A stretch of DNA of 64,000 nucleotides from Chitinophaga niastensis. GTDB lineage: Bacteria > Bacteroidota > Bacteroidia > Chitinophagales > Chitinophagaceae. The first letter of the stretch is position 1. Every line of letters starts with the position of its first letter. A program made the translations under genes and the position numbers. The DNA lies in contig NZ_PYAW01000003.1 of assembly GCF_003014755.1 (NCBI RefSeq), forward strand, positions 682,001 through 746,000, in the 5' to 3' direction. Positions 24,655-33,031 of this stretch are shown one piece after another. The notes under the pieces were generated by a model. That model saw nothing but the letters and a program-made list of their open reading frames with translations, made no database searches and had not been told where the DNA came from.

Positions 24655-25422
24655 TCAATTGCGGAAAAAATCCGCTGCCCGGCTCACTTTATCTACCCAG
24701 GCTCCTGAGCTTGCCTGTAACACATACTCACTCAATCCCACTTTAGTCGCACCTGGCGCCCAGTCGTAAGTATAGCCCATCCGTGTCCATGGATAATGAT
24801 AATCTGTAGCGGATGTTAACGGCCGGTAATACGCGAAAATAATGTAGTTATTAAACCAGGTTACAAATGCCGGAGGTGCGTTGTTAACCAGCACAGCACC
24901 GCTGCTTTTGGTATCAATGGCAGGATTACCTGCAGGACGATACAAACGCGCTGCATTCACCCATATTTCAGCAATATGTGTATTGCTTTTGGTGTTGACA
25001 GGCGGCAGGCCAAGCAGCTGGCAAATACGCATAATCGTATCTGATGTAGGTGTAAAAGACGCTGCTATCCTGCTCTTCATCTGTTTAGGAATAAACAGCC
25101 AGGATTCGCCCCATACGTTGGTGATAGAATCACCTACCGGATAACTGCCTGGATAGCGCATGAAGGTGGCCAGTAATACATAAGATTGCCCATTAATGGT
25201 TTTCCATTGCAAATCAGGATTATCAGGCGTTATGGGCGATAACGCATTGGAAATTTCGCTGCTATCTGCCACCATGGCGTCCTGTACGGCTTGTCCGTAC
25301 AATTGCTCCATGTTATACACTGGCTGAACAACGGGGGTATCATTTTTTTTACACCCGGTAAATGCAATAGCAGCAAATAAAAAGTACGCGGGCAACTTAA
25401 TGCCGGAGGGGAAATTTTTCAT
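24655..25422 (-). CDS. lipoprotein, unknown function
   Basis: The 255-residue protein has a lipoprotein signal with lipobox AFTGC (acylated Cys near residue 24) followed by KKNDTPVVQP, so it is membrane-anchored outside the cytoplasm. The mature part has YGQAVQDAMVADSSEISN near the N-terminus, LQWKTINGQSYVLLATFM and, near the end, WTRMGYTYDWAPGATKVGLSEYVLQ (quoted as a region). I do not recognise the family. It is convergent with the M42 peptidase across palindrome E2 and divergent from bioB across palindrome E10. Confidence 0.75.
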   Translation of the reverse strand: MKNFPSGIKLPAYFLFAAIAFTGCKKNDTPVVQPVYNMEQLYGQAVQDAMVADSSEISNALSPITPDNPDLQWKTINGQSYVLLATFMRYPGSYPVGDSITNVWGESWLFIPKQMKSRIAASFTPTSDTIMRICQLLGLPPVNTKSNTHIAEIWVNAARLYRPAGNPAIDTKSSGAVLVNNAPPAFVTWFNNYIIFAYYRPLTSATDYHYPWTRMGYTYDWAPGATKVGLSEYVLQASSGAWVDKVSRAADFFRN

Positions 25423-25502
25423 AGAAGTGGTTTTCTGGATGGACGGTTATTAAATTTGAGTACCGCAAATAACTGTTTTTCAATGGAATGAACAAGTTTT
25501 TA

Positions 25503-25589
25503 ATTAATTACGAATTGCGAATTACGAATTACGGATAAGAGCGATCTTCGCTTATATCCGTAATTCGTAATTCGCAATTCGTAATTAAT
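25503..25589. repeat. intergenic palindrome E10 (ATTACGAATT family)
   Basis: Perfect 35-bp arms at 25503-25537 and 25555-25589 around a 17-nt loop. The arms contain tandem CGAATTG, CGAATTA, CGAATTA heptamers. Unlike the others it lies between divergent genes, about 35 nt upstream of bioB. Similar flanking sequence borders E3 and E4. Confidence 0.9.
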
Positions 25590-25623
25590 CATTAGGTTTG
25601 CCACTTAAATAATACCTATCCAA

Positions 25624-26610
25624 ATGCAAGATGTGCAGATCCGTCATGACTGGACGTTAGAAGAAATTAAAGCTATTTACAACACTCCGTTGCTGGAACT
25701 GGTGTACCGTGCTGCCACTATTCACCGCCAATACCAGGATACAGCAGAAGTGCAGGTTTGCACCCTCTTATCCATCAAAACAGGCGGATGCCCGGAAGAT
25801 TGCGCTTACTGCCCCCAGGCTGCCAGATATAACACCGACATCAATGTACATGGCCTCCTGAAAAAAGAGGATGTGATGAGTTATGCCCAAAAAGCCAAAG
25901 ACGCCGGTTCTACCCGTTTCTGCATGGGTGCTGCATGGCGCGAAGTACGCGACAACCGCGACTTTGACCGTGTCATTGAAATGGTAAAAGGCGTAAATGA
26001 ACTGGGCATGGAAGTATGCTGTACACTGGGTATGCTGAACGAAGAACAAGCTAAAAAGCTGGCAGATGCCGGTTTATTCGCATATAACCACAACCTGGAT
26101 ACTTCCAGAGAACACTACGAAGAAATCATCACCACCCGTACTTACGACGACCGTTTACAAACACTGGACAACGTAAGAAAAGCTGGCGTGAGCGTATGTT
26201 GTGGCGGTATCATTGGCCTGGGCGAATCGCATGAAGACCGTATCGCCATGCTGTATACCCTCAGCAGCCTCCCGGCTCACCCCGAGTCAGTGCCTATTAA
26301 TGCCCTGACCCGTATAAAAGGTACACCGCTGGAACATCTCCCTAAAGTAGAATTCTGGGACATGGTACGCATGATCGCCACTACCCGCATCCTCATGCCT
26401 AAGGCCATGGTGCGCTTAAGTGCCGGCCGTGCAGAAATGAGTATGTCTGATCAGGCATTATGCTTTATGGCAGGCGCCAACTCCATCTTTACCGGAGAAA
26501 AATTACTGACTACAGGCAATCCTTCTTTTGAAGAAGATCATATGATGTTTGAACTGCTGGGACTGAAAGCCAGAGAGGCTTTCAAAACAGAAGCAGCCAG
26601 CTGTTGCTAA
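25624..26610 (+). CDS. bioB: biotin synthase
   Basis: The 328-residue radical-SAM enzyme inserts sulfur into dethiobiotin to make biotin in the cytoplasm. The SAM-cluster motif is GGCPEDCAYC with Cys56, Cys60 and Cys63. FCMGAAWREVRDNRDF, CCTLGMLNEEQAKKLADAG, YNHNLDTSREHYEEI and VCCGGIIGLGE hold the conserved Cys, Asn and Arg residues of the [2Fe-2S] and substrate sites. Length and C-terminus are normal. No other bio genes are adjacent. A 35-bp-arm palindrome lies just upstream and a strong terminator just downstream. Confidence 0.98.
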   Translation: MQDVQIRHDWTLEEIKAIYNTPLLELVYRAATIHRQYQDTAEVQVCTLLSIKTGGCPEDCAYCPQAARYNTDINVHGLLKKEDVMSYAQKAKDAGSTRFCMGAAWREVRDNRDFDRVIEMVKGVNELGMEVCCTLGMLNEEQAKKLADAGLFAYNHNLDTSREHYEEIITTRTYDDRLQTLDNVRKAGVSVCCGGIIGLGESHEDRIAMLYTLSSLPAHPESVPINALTRIKGTPLEHLPKVEFWDMVRMIATTRILMPKAMVRLSAGRAEMSMSDQALCFMAGANSIFTGEKLLTTGNPSFEEDHMMFELLGLKAREAFKTEAASCC

Positions 26611-26613
26611 AAT

Positions 26614-26656
26614 AAAAAAGGCCGCATACAAAGCTATTTTTGTATGCGGCTTTTTA
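26614..26656. terminator. bidirectional intrinsic terminator
   Basis: A GCCGCATACAAA stem (26621 on) pairs with TTTGTATGCGGC ending at 26650, flanked by A-rich and T-rich tracts on both sides. It lies between convergent bioB and the secreted protein gene. Confidence 0.9.
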
Positions 26657-26658
26657 TT

Positions 26659-27930
26659 TTATTCCAGTATCAGCTTGATTTCATTATTCTTTCGCATATC
26701 GGTGCTAAGGCGCAGCGTTTTAGTTTTCAGGCCATACCGGATCCGCAGTGCTGCCGTATTGGGTGGGATCTTTCCGAGATTATCGGCCATAAATAGCAAT
26801 GTATTTTCACCCCGTTGCAGCCTTGCTGAAATTGTCTGTGGTGCGTTCTTCACAGGAAAACCAGTGGCTATCCAATTTCCGTTCAGACACAAAGAAATAC
26901 TATCTCCATCTTCCCTTTGTGCATCCCATAATTCCAACACTATATCAGCAGTATCCACCTGGATGGTGGCAACAGGCGTTGTTACCCTTCCTTTGGCAAT
27001 ACTGCTTAATTTATTATTATTTTCAGATGGTTTGTGGTAAATATCTGCTACAATGAATGTGGCAAATACATTAGATCGTGTGCTGAAATTCAAGTTATAT
27101 TCCTTGTTGTCAATTTTCATATACAGATACCCTGTATTGGGCGGAATGCCCCCAAGATTGTCAGCAAAAAAAGTAAAAAGGTTCCTGCCCGTATCCAGTC
27201 TTACATTCAGCCGCCGGTTCTTATCATTTACTTCTTCCTTGCTAAATAGCGGTTTACCATTTTGCAGGAGCGTAACAGTATCCCTGTCATATTTTTCCTG
27301 GTCTTCCACCTGCATTACCACCATACTGTCACTGGACATAATGCGGCCATTGAGGCCCAGGTAAACATTACTGATTTCAGGATGAAGGATACGCTGCACA
27401 CTGGAATCTGACAGTGGGTTGTTGCTGATTTTCTTTAACGTGATGGAATCTCTGTACAGGAAGTCCCGTAATGCCACTTTACTATGCTCCCATAAGTCTC
27501 CATCAGGATCTCCCTCATATTCCATACCTCTCATCCAGATCCCAAATTTGTCTACCCACTTCCGGCTCACTGCTATCTTAGCATTATTGAAATCCAGCGT
27601 ACCATTGAGATACCACAGCCAGATGCCTAGTTTATAAGGGGTTTCCAGCAAAGGATATTTACCGCGGCCAATCCCTAGTTGCTGATCATTTTTCCCGACC
27701 AGCAACAGCTCATAGATACCTGTAAATTTTCCGTATTGTAATTTTATTTTGGCAGGATATAGCTGCCCGTTATCTGGTGCACCTATTTGTAACTCCAGGG
27801 TGATGGCGGCCATCTCGCCCGGGAGCTTACGGGACATTTGCCAGGTACCAGACCATTTATCGGCCTGGGCAACTACACCAGAAGCAGTGCAGGTTAACAA
27901 AAAAAGGAGCACGAGCAATTGCTGTTTCAT
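26659..27930 (-). CDS. secreted protein with a duplicated beta-rich domain
   Basis: The 423-residue protein has a Sec signal (LLVLLFLLTCTASGVVAQ) and is exported. Residues 28-130 form a lipocalin-like start (WSGTWQMSRKLPGEMAAITLEL). Two later segments, about 201-290 and 326-420, are similar to each other: each has a hydrophobic strand, a Leu-rich pair of strands, then the shared motif DNLGGIPPNT (257-266) or DNLGKIPPNT (383-392) and a basic strand. I do not recognise a named family. The duplicated motif suggests a binding module on the cell surface or in the periplasm; this is inference. It is convergent with bioB. Confidence 0.75.
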   Translation of the reverse strand: MKQQLLVLLFLLTCTASGVVAQADKWSGTWQMSRKLPGEMAAITLELQIGAPDNGQLYPAKIKLQYGKFTGIYELLLVGKNDQQLGIGRGKYPLLETPYKLGIWLWYLNGTLDFNNAKIAVSRKWVDKFGIWMRGMEYEGDPDGDLWEHSKVALRDFLYRDSITLKKISNNPLSDSSVQRILHPEISNVYLGLNGRIMSSDSMVVMQVEDQEKYDRDTVTLLQNGKPLFSKEEVNDKNRRLNVRLDTGRNLFTFFADNLGGIPPNTGYLYMKIDNKEYNLNFSTRSNVFATFIVADIYHKPSENNNKLSSIAKGRVTTPVATIQVDTADIVLELWDAQREDGDSISLCLNGNWIATGFPVKNAPQTISARLQRGENTLLFMADNLGKIPPNTAALRIRYGLKTKTLRLSTDMRKNNEIKLILE

Positions 27931-27965
27931 TGCCGTAAAATAAGGGTTGAATTAAACTTAAAATA

Positions 27966-28391
27966 TTATAAGTCGCCCATGCCAAAATACTCCACTCCCA
28001 ACTGGTATCCCTTCAAACCTAATCCACATATACTTCCTATACATTTAGGGGCGATGAGTGAAATATGTCTGAATTCTTCGCGGGCATATATGTTGCTGAT
28101 ATGTATTTCCATTACAGGTGTTTTAATACCGGCAATAGCATCGCGGATAGCGATAGAGGTATGCGTATAGGCGCCGGCGTTAAGCAGGATGCCATCGTAA
28201 GAAAAACCTACTTCATGTAAATAATTAATCAGCTCTCCTTCTATGTTGCTTTGAAAATAAGTGAAATGTACTGCGGGGAATTGCAATTGCAGACTTTTAA
28301 AATAATGATCAAAAGACTCACTGCCATAGATACCTGTCTCACGCTTGCCCAGCAGGTTCAGATTAGGCCCGTTAATTATAGCTATTTGCAT
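27966..28391 (-). CDS. aroQ: 3-dehydroquinate dehydratase, type II
   Basis: From the ATG at 28391 the protein is 141 residues and begins MQIAIINGPNLNLLGKRETG, the standard type II start. It converts 3-dehydroquinate to 3-dehydroshikimate in the shikimate pathway as a dodecamer. Catalytic residues are visible: Arg and Tyr in GKRETGIYG, Asn in LLNAGAYTHTSIAIRDA, Glu and His in MEIHISNIYAREEFRH. The frame is open to 28493, but the extra 34 residues overlap the ubiX end and are not family-like. It lies 37 nt downstream of ubiX and is probably cotranscribed with it. Confidence 0.95.
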   Translation of the reverse strand: MQIAIINGPNLNLLGKRETGIYGSESFDHYFKSLQLQFPAVHFTYFQSNIEGELINYLHEVGFSYDGILLNAGAYTHTSIAIRDAIAGIKTPVMEIHISNIYAREEFRHISLIAPKCIGSICGLGLKGYQLGVEYFGMGDL

Positions 28392-28428
28392 GGTTATGTT
28401 TATAGAATGATGAATGTGACGAAGATAC

Positions 28429-29007
28429 TCAATCCTGTTTATTATTATCGCTGCCCCAACGGTAAGTTTGTTGCTCAATACCAGCCAGGTCAATGATGCG
28501 GTCTACTACCGTAGCAGCCATTTCTTCCATGTTGGCAGGAACGCTGTAAAAGGAAGGAGTAGCCGGGCAAATAATACCACCGGCCATGGTTACGGCTTCC
28601 ATATTTTTTATGTGAATGAGGTTGTAAGGTGTTTCACGCACCACGCATATCAGTTTTCTTCTCTCTTTTAATACAACATCTGCTGCACGGGTAATCAGGT
28701 CATTGGAAATGCCTGTGGCAATGCGTCCCAATGTGCCCATTGAACAAGGGCAGATGATCATGGTATTAAAACGTCCGGAGCCGGAGGCAAAAGGTGCATG
28801 GAAATCCTGTTGGGTATACAGGCGGAAAGGCAACTGTTGATAATCTTCATTTCTCAATTCTGTTTGCCATACAGTTTTGGCGTTTTCTGTCATAACTACT
28901 GCTACCTGGTCCAGCTGATCATGGGCAGCTTGCAGCTTTTGCAGCAACTGCCGGGCATAAATGGAACCGCTGGCTCCCGTAACTGCTACTACTATACGAT
29001 GTTTCAT
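28429..29007 (-). CDS. ubiX: flavin prenyltransferase
   Basis: The 192-residue protein makes prenylated FMN, the cofactor of UbiD-type decarboxylases, from FMN and dimethylallyl phosphate. Diagnostic blocks are AVTGASGSIYARQLL at residues 8-22, IICPCSMGTLGRIATGISNDL, VVLKERRKLICVVRETPYN and the C-terminal GGIICPATPSFYS. No ubiD lies in the window. A TAGCTTTG -7 box at 29029-29036 on the minus strand sits about 22 nt before the start. It heads a two-gene unit with aroQ. Confidence 0.95.
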   Translation of the reverse strand: MKHRIVVAVTGASGSIYARQLLQKLQAAHDQLDQVAVVMTENAKTVWQTELRNEDYQQLPFRLYTQQDFHAPFASGSGRFNTMIICPCSMGTLGRIATGISNDLITRAADVVLKERRKLICVVRETPYNLIHIKNMEAVTMAGGIICPATPSFYSVPANMEEMAATVVDRIIDLAGIEQQTYRWGSDNNKQD

Positions 29008-29124
29008 TTGGCTATCCTATTGATAGTGCAAAGCTAGCCTATTATACGTTAAGGGAATACAGCAAGCCTTAAATACCCGGCCGGGGCCAGGTAACCGACA
29101 AGCAGAGAATAGCCTGGAGAAGGA

Positions 29125-29457
29125 TTATATTCCTGCCTGTGCTACAATTTCATCCATTAAAATACCGCTGTGGCTTTCATCATAGATACATTCGCCGTTG
29201 CGGATCAATAATAACTGTGGGGATTCGTGAGGTATGTTATAAGTTTCAGCCACTTTGTTGGAAAGCGCCCGATTGGCGATGAGATCAAGATAATAAAACG
29301 TTAACCCTTCCGGAGCAGCTGCACGATCTAACCTGGCTTTGGCCATCGAGCTGATAGAACATCGCGTGCTGTGTTTAAAAATAGCTACCGGCTGATGAGC
29401 AGATGCCGTATTTATTTCGGGAAGTTGTTCCTCGCTGATTAACGTTTTCCAATTCAT
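29125..29457 (-). CDS. ytxJ: bacillithiol-system monothiol bacilliredoxin YtxJ
   Basis: The 110-residue thioredoxin-fold protein matches YtxJ. It has a single catalytic Cys33 in FKHSTRCSISSMAKARLD, a later cis-Pro region ESPQLLLIRNG and a C-terminal ESHSGILMDEI. Monothiol bacilliredoxins remove bacillithiol from mixed disulfides of cytoplasmic proteins after oxidative stress, and bacillithiol is known in Bacteroidota. Its ATG follows directly on the stop codon of an upstream 57-codon lipoprotein gene, so the two share one mRNA from a consensus promoter at 29702-29731. Confidence 0.93.
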   Translation of the reverse strand: MNWKTLISEEQLPEINTASAHQPVAIFKHSTRCSISSMAKARLDRAAAPEGLTFYYLDLIANRALSNKVAETYNIPHESPQLLLIRNGECIYDESHSGILMDEIVAQAGI

Positions 29458-29631
29458 TTAACAAGTTTTAATATGTTTTATCGCAGGCGCTTTAGCCATT
29501 CCCCTCATCGGACATCCCAATTTCTGGTGGCTTGCGCAGGACGTTAAAAAAGCAGCAAAGATACAAACCATACCGGCGTAGCCCAAAATTCTTACATAAG
29601 ATCGCATACTGGGAAGATTTAAATTATTCAT
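29458..29631 (-). CDS. 57-residue lipoprotein in operon with ytxJ
   Basis: A short frame that is easily missed: ATG at 29631 (or 29607, giving 49 residues), stop TAA at 29458-29460, and the ATG of ytxJ follows without a gap. The protein has a hydrophobic signal (YAGMVCIFAAF) with the lipobox LTSC and then ASHQKLGCPMRGMAKAPAIKH ending in KTC, so it should be a tiny membrane-anchored lipoprotein with two further Cys. Short lipoproteins with a GCP core are common in Bacteroidota; function unknown. Supporting evidence is the adjoining consensus promoter, whose transcript would start about 60 nt upstream. Confidence 0.78.
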   Translation of the reverse strand: MNNLNLPSMRSYVRILGYAGMVCIFAAFLTSCASHQKLGCPMRGMAKAPAIKHIKTC

Positions 29632-29701
29632 TAACTAAAACGAAATTTCACAGGAAATATGATACCACTCTTTTTTAATCGTGTTTTGTAACGTTATTTT
29701 G

Positions 29702-29731
29702 CAAATATAGAAAATACATTAAAAAAAACAA
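29702..29731 (-). promoter_or_regulatory. consensus Bacteroidota promoter for the lipoprotein-ytxJ unit
   Basis: On the minus strand TTG at 29731-29729 is followed by exactly 19 nt and TATATTTG at 29709-29702, a full match to the TTG-N19-TAnnTTTG consensus. Transcription should start near 29695, some 64 nt before the small lipoprotein start. Confidence 0.8.
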
Positions 29732-29825
29732 CACTATGTGATGTTAGAATGTTGAGATAATGGACCGTGAAAAGCTAATCGTCTACGTCTCAATGGCTTC
29801 AATTTCCAAATCGTGATCTTGTTCT

Positions 29826-31187
29826 ATGACAAAAGTACATTTTATTGCCATTGGCGGCAGCGTAATGCATCAATTAGCCATTGCGCTCAAACATAAAGGT
29901 TATGAAGTAACCGGCAGCGACGATGAAATATTTGAGCCAGCCCTTTCCAATCTGCAGCAGGCAGGCATCCTCCCGGATACTATCGGATGGAATGCCGCCA
30001 GGATCACACCAGACATCGACGCTGTCATTCTGGGCATGCACGCCCGGGAAGACAATCCAGAGCTGGTACGCGCCCGGGAACTCCAGCTGAAAATTTATTC
30101 TTTTCCGGAATACATCTACCAGGAAAGTAAAAATAAAACGCGGGTGGCCGTTGGCGGCAGCCATGGTAAAACCACTACCACGGCTATGATCATGCATGTG
30201 CTCCAGCAACAGCACAAAGCATTCGACTACCTCGTAGGCGCCAGGCTCGATGGTTTTGCACAGTCGGTAAATATTACAGATGCCCCCGTAATTGTTTGTG
30301 AGGCAGATGAATACCCGGCCTCCGCCATTGAGCGAAGACCTAAGTTCCATTTCCTGCATCCGCAAATAGCAATATTGACGGGTATTGCATGGGATCACAT
30401 CAATGTTTTTCCTACCTACGAAATATATAAAGAACAATTTGCCATATTTATCAGGCAGATGAAACCCGGACAGGTACTGATCTACAACAGCTCCGACAAA
30501 GAGCTGGTAAGCCTCGTTACCGCCACCGGAAGCCACCTGAAACTCATTCCTTACAGTCTTCCGGAGCACACCATCCACAACGGCATTACCCGCGTTTTCT
30601 TTGGTGAACAATATGCAGACCTGGAAGTATTTGGTGGCCATAACCTCCTGAATATGTATGCAGCCAAATTGGTATGTAATGAATTAGGCATCTCCGATGC
30701 GGAATTCCTGACAGCAATTGCTACCTTTAAGGGCGCTGCAAAAAGACTGGAGCTGGTGGCAAAAAACGGGCATAGCGTTATTTATCGTGATTTTGCACAT
30801 GCTCCCTCCAAGGTAAAAGCTACCATGGAAGCCGCTAAGCAACAATTCCCCGATCGGAAACTGATTGCTGTTCTTGAGTTACATACTTACAGCAGTTTAA
30901 ATGCAGACTTCCTGGAACAGTACCAGGGCGCCATGGATCCGGCAGATGTAGCAGCCGTATTCTACAGCAAACACGCCCTGGAGATTAAGCGTATGCCTGA
31001 TCTGGCTCCAGAACTGATTGCACAACGCTTTGGCCGCCCCGACCTCCATATTTTTCACGAAAGAGAAAAGCTGGAAGCATTTTTAGCCGCCCAAAACTAC
31101 CGGGATGCCAACCTGTTGCTCATGAGCTCAGGAACGTACGACGGGCTGGATTTCAGTAAGTTGAACGCGCTGCTGACAAATAACTAA
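29826..31187 (+). CDS. mpl: UDP-N-acetylmuramate:L-Ala-gamma-D-Glu-meso-DAP ligase
   Basis: The 453-residue Mur ligase recycles peptidoglycan by joining the recovered tripeptide to UDP-MurNAc in the cytoplasm. The N-terminal Rossmann domain starts VHFIAIGGSVMHQLAIAL. The ATP-binding motif is GGSHGKTTTTAMIM near residue 113, then VCEADEYPASAIERRPKFH and GIAWDHINVFPTYE (Mur central domain), and YRDFAHAPSKVKATMEA marks the C-terminal domain. The SVMHQLA and EADEYPAS variants separate Mpl from MurC. No recycling partner genes are adjacent. It precedes the exonuclease gene by 33 nt and may share its mRNA. Confidence 0.93.
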   Translation: MTKVHFIAIGGSVMHQLAIALKHKGYEVTGSDDEIFEPALSNLQQAGILPDTIGWNAARITPDIDAVILGMHAREDNPELVRARELQLKIYSFPEYIYQESKNKTRVAVGGSHGKTTTTAMIMHVLQQQHKAFDYLVGARLDGFAQSVNITDAPVIVCEADEYPASAIERRPKFHFLHPQIAILTGIAWDHINVFPTYEIYKEQFAIFIRQMKPGQVLIYNSSDKELVSLVTATGSHLKLIPYSLPEHTIHNGITRVFFGEQYADLEVFGGHNLLNMYAAKLVCNELGISDAEFLTAIATFKGAAKRLELVAKNGHSVIYRDFAHAPSKVKATMEAAKQQFPDRKLIAVLELHTYSSLNADFLEQYQGAMDPADVAAVFYSKHALEIKRMPDLAPELIAQRFGRPDLHIFHEREKLEAFLAAQNYRDANLLLMSSGTYDGLDFSKLNALLTNN

Positions 31188-31220
31188 ATTACTAACTCAA
31201 CAAATACTAAATACTATATA

Positions 31221-31994
31221 ATGCCTTCTTTGCTCCTCAAAAGGCCACTGGCCGTTATCGACCTCGAAACCACAGGTACTAATGTGGCTTCCGATCGTAT
31301 CATCGAAATTGCTATTATCAAAGTTTTCCCGGACAAAACCACACAGTCCAAAGTAAAACGTATTAACCCCGGAATGGCGATCCCTGCAGGATCTACAGCA
31401 ATTCATGGTATTAAGGACGAAGATGTAAAAGATGCTCCCACCTTTAAACAGGCAGCCCACGAACTGAAACAGTTTATGGAAAACTGTGATCTGGCCGGAT
31501 ATAACTCCAACCGCTTCGATATTCCCCTGCTGGTAGAAGAGTTCCTTCGGGCAGAAATAGAATTTGATGTATCAAAACGCAAATTTGTAGACGTACAAAG
31601 GATTTTCCACCTCATGGAAAAACGTACCCTGGGCGCCGCTTACAAATTTTACTGCGATAAACAGCTGGAAAACGCACATAGCGCCGAAGCGGATGCACTG
31701 GCTACCTACGAGATCCTGGAGGCACAATTGGGCCGCTACGACCAGCTACAGGTAGATATTGACTCCCTGGCTGACTTTACCAAGGAAGAAGACTACATCG
31801 ACTTTGCACGCCGGCTGGTAATGCAGGGCGGACAGGAAGTTTTTAACTTCGGTAAATATAAGGGACGCCCCGTAAGAGACGTACTGAAAGCGGAGCCACA
31901 GTACTATGACTGGATGATGAAAGCGGATTTTCCCCTCAATACAAAGCAGAAATTGTCTGAGATATTTCACAATATGATGTTAAAAAAAATGTAA
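31221..31994 (+). CDS. DEDDh 3'-5' exonuclease with a C-terminal DUF3820-like domain
   Basis: The 257-residue protein has all three exonuclease motifs of the DnaQ family: AVIDLETTG near residue 11 (Asp, Glu), LAGYNSNRFDIPLLVEE near residue 92 (Asp) and HSAEADALATYEI near residue 153 (His, Asp). These bind two Mg2+ ions and trim DNA or RNA 3' ends. The last 60 residues, VFNFGKYKGRPVRDVLKAE through YYDWMM, look like a DUF3820 module often fused to such nucleases. It follows mpl closely on the same strand. Confidence 0.92.
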   Translation: MPSLLLKRPLAVIDLETTGTNVASDRIIEIAIIKVFPDKTTQSKVKRINPGMAIPAGSTAIHGIKDEDVKDAPTFKQAAHELKQFMENCDLAGYNSNRFDIPLLVEEFLRAEIEFDVSKRKFVDVQRIFHLMEKRTLGAAYKFYCDKQLENAHSAEADALATYEILEAQLGRYDQLQVDIDSLADFTKEEDYIDFARRLVMQGGQEVFNFGKYKGRPVRDVLKAEPQYYDWMMKADFPLNTKQKLSEIFHNMMLKKM

Positions 31995-32066
31995 TATTTT
32001 TCAACAACGGCATATCTTGCGCCGGAATTGAATTATTTTCGCCATCCAAAAATATCATCTGCTGAA

Positions 32067-32807
32067 TTGGAAAAGCTTGTCATCATACCTACGTACAATG
32101 AAAAGGATAACATCCGCAATATCATTGACGCCGTATTTTCCTTACAGGAGAATTTTCATATTCTGATCGTAGATGATGGATCGCCGGATGGTACCGGCGC
32201 TATTGTAAAGTCGTTACAACAGCAACATCCCGGCGAATTATTCCTGGAAGAAAGATCCGGTAAACAAGGTCTGGGTACAGCCTACATCCATGGCTTCAAA
32301 TGGGCACTGGCCAATAACTACCAGTACATTTTTGAAATGGACGCTGACTTTTCCCACAATCCTAAAGATCTTGTGCGCCTCTACGATGCCTGCGCCAAAG
32401 ATGGCGCCGACGTATCAGTAGGTTCCCGCTATGTGAAAGGTGGCAACACCGAAAACTGGCCATGGGACCGCGCTGTATTGTCTTACGGTGCATCCATCTA
32501 TGTAGGCATGATCACCTGGATGCCGGTAAGAGACCCTACCGCCGGATTTGTATGCTATCGCAACACCGTACTGGAAGCCATTAACCTGGATCAGATACAG
32601 TTTGTTGGATACGCATTCCAGATTGAAATGAAATTTACAGCGTGGAAGCTGGGCTTCAAAATAAAAGAAGTCCCTATCACCTTTAAAGACCGTAAAGAAG
32701 GATACTCTAAAATGAGTAAAGGCATTGTGAAAGAAGGTGTTCTTGGTGTATTAAAGATTCAATGGCAGAGCCTTTTCCGCAATTATAAAAGAAGAGTTCA
32801 GAATTAA
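32067..32807 (+). CDS. polyprenol monophosphate mannosyltransferase (GT2, DPM1-like)
   Basis: A GT-A fold glycosyltransferase of about 246 residues that transfers mannose from GDP-mannose to a polyprenyl phosphate at the membrane. Visible blocks are LVIIPTYNEKDNIRNII, the nucleotide-binding LIVDDGSPDGTG, FEMDADFSHNPKD with the metal-binding DxD, VGSRYVKGG and the acceptor region RDPTAGFVCYR. There are no C-terminal membrane segments, as in the soluble DPM1 type. No ATG fits: I take the TTG at 32067 (MEKLVIIPTYNE, the typical start); TTG at 32028 is the alternative. The product could feed protein O-mannosylation, which is known in Bacteroidota. Confidence 0.9.
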   Translation: MEKLVIIPTYNEKDNIRNIIDAVFSLQENFHILIVDDGSPDGTGAIVKSLQQQHPGELFLEERSGKQGLGTAYIHGFKWALANNYQYIFEMDADFSHNPKDLVRLYDACAKDGADVSVGSRYVKGGNTENWPWDRAVLSYGASIYVGMITWMPVRDPTAGFVCYRNTVLEAINLDQIQFVGYAFQIEMKFTAWKLGFKIKEVPITFKDRKEGYSKMSKGIVKEGVLGVLKIQWQSLFRNYKRRVQN

Positions 32808-33018
32808 TTGCGAATTTTGTCTTTCTCCGGATTAGACTGATTTTGCTGATTACACTGATTTTTATCTTTTGATTTTATAGAGATTTAAAAAGATTAGAGA
32901 AGATCAGAGCGAATAATAATATTCGCTTTAATCTTCTCTAATCTTTTTAAATCTTTCCAAAAAATCATATAATCAGCAAAATCAGTCTAATCCGGAGAAA
33001 GACAACATTCGCAATTAT
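32805..33018. repeat. intergenic palindrome E3 (GATTA-nonamer family)
   Basis: The core opens at 32819 with GTCTTTCTCCGG and units GATTAGACT, GATTTTGCT, GATTACACT, and closes at 33003 with the complement. Inner arms with GATTAGAGAAGATCAGAGCG surround the tip. Outside the core, AATTGCGAAT and ATTCGCAATT extend the pairing, starting at the last codon of the mannosyltransferase gene. It lies between two codirectional genes. Confidence 0.88.
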
Positions 33019-33031
33019 TATAAATGCATTC

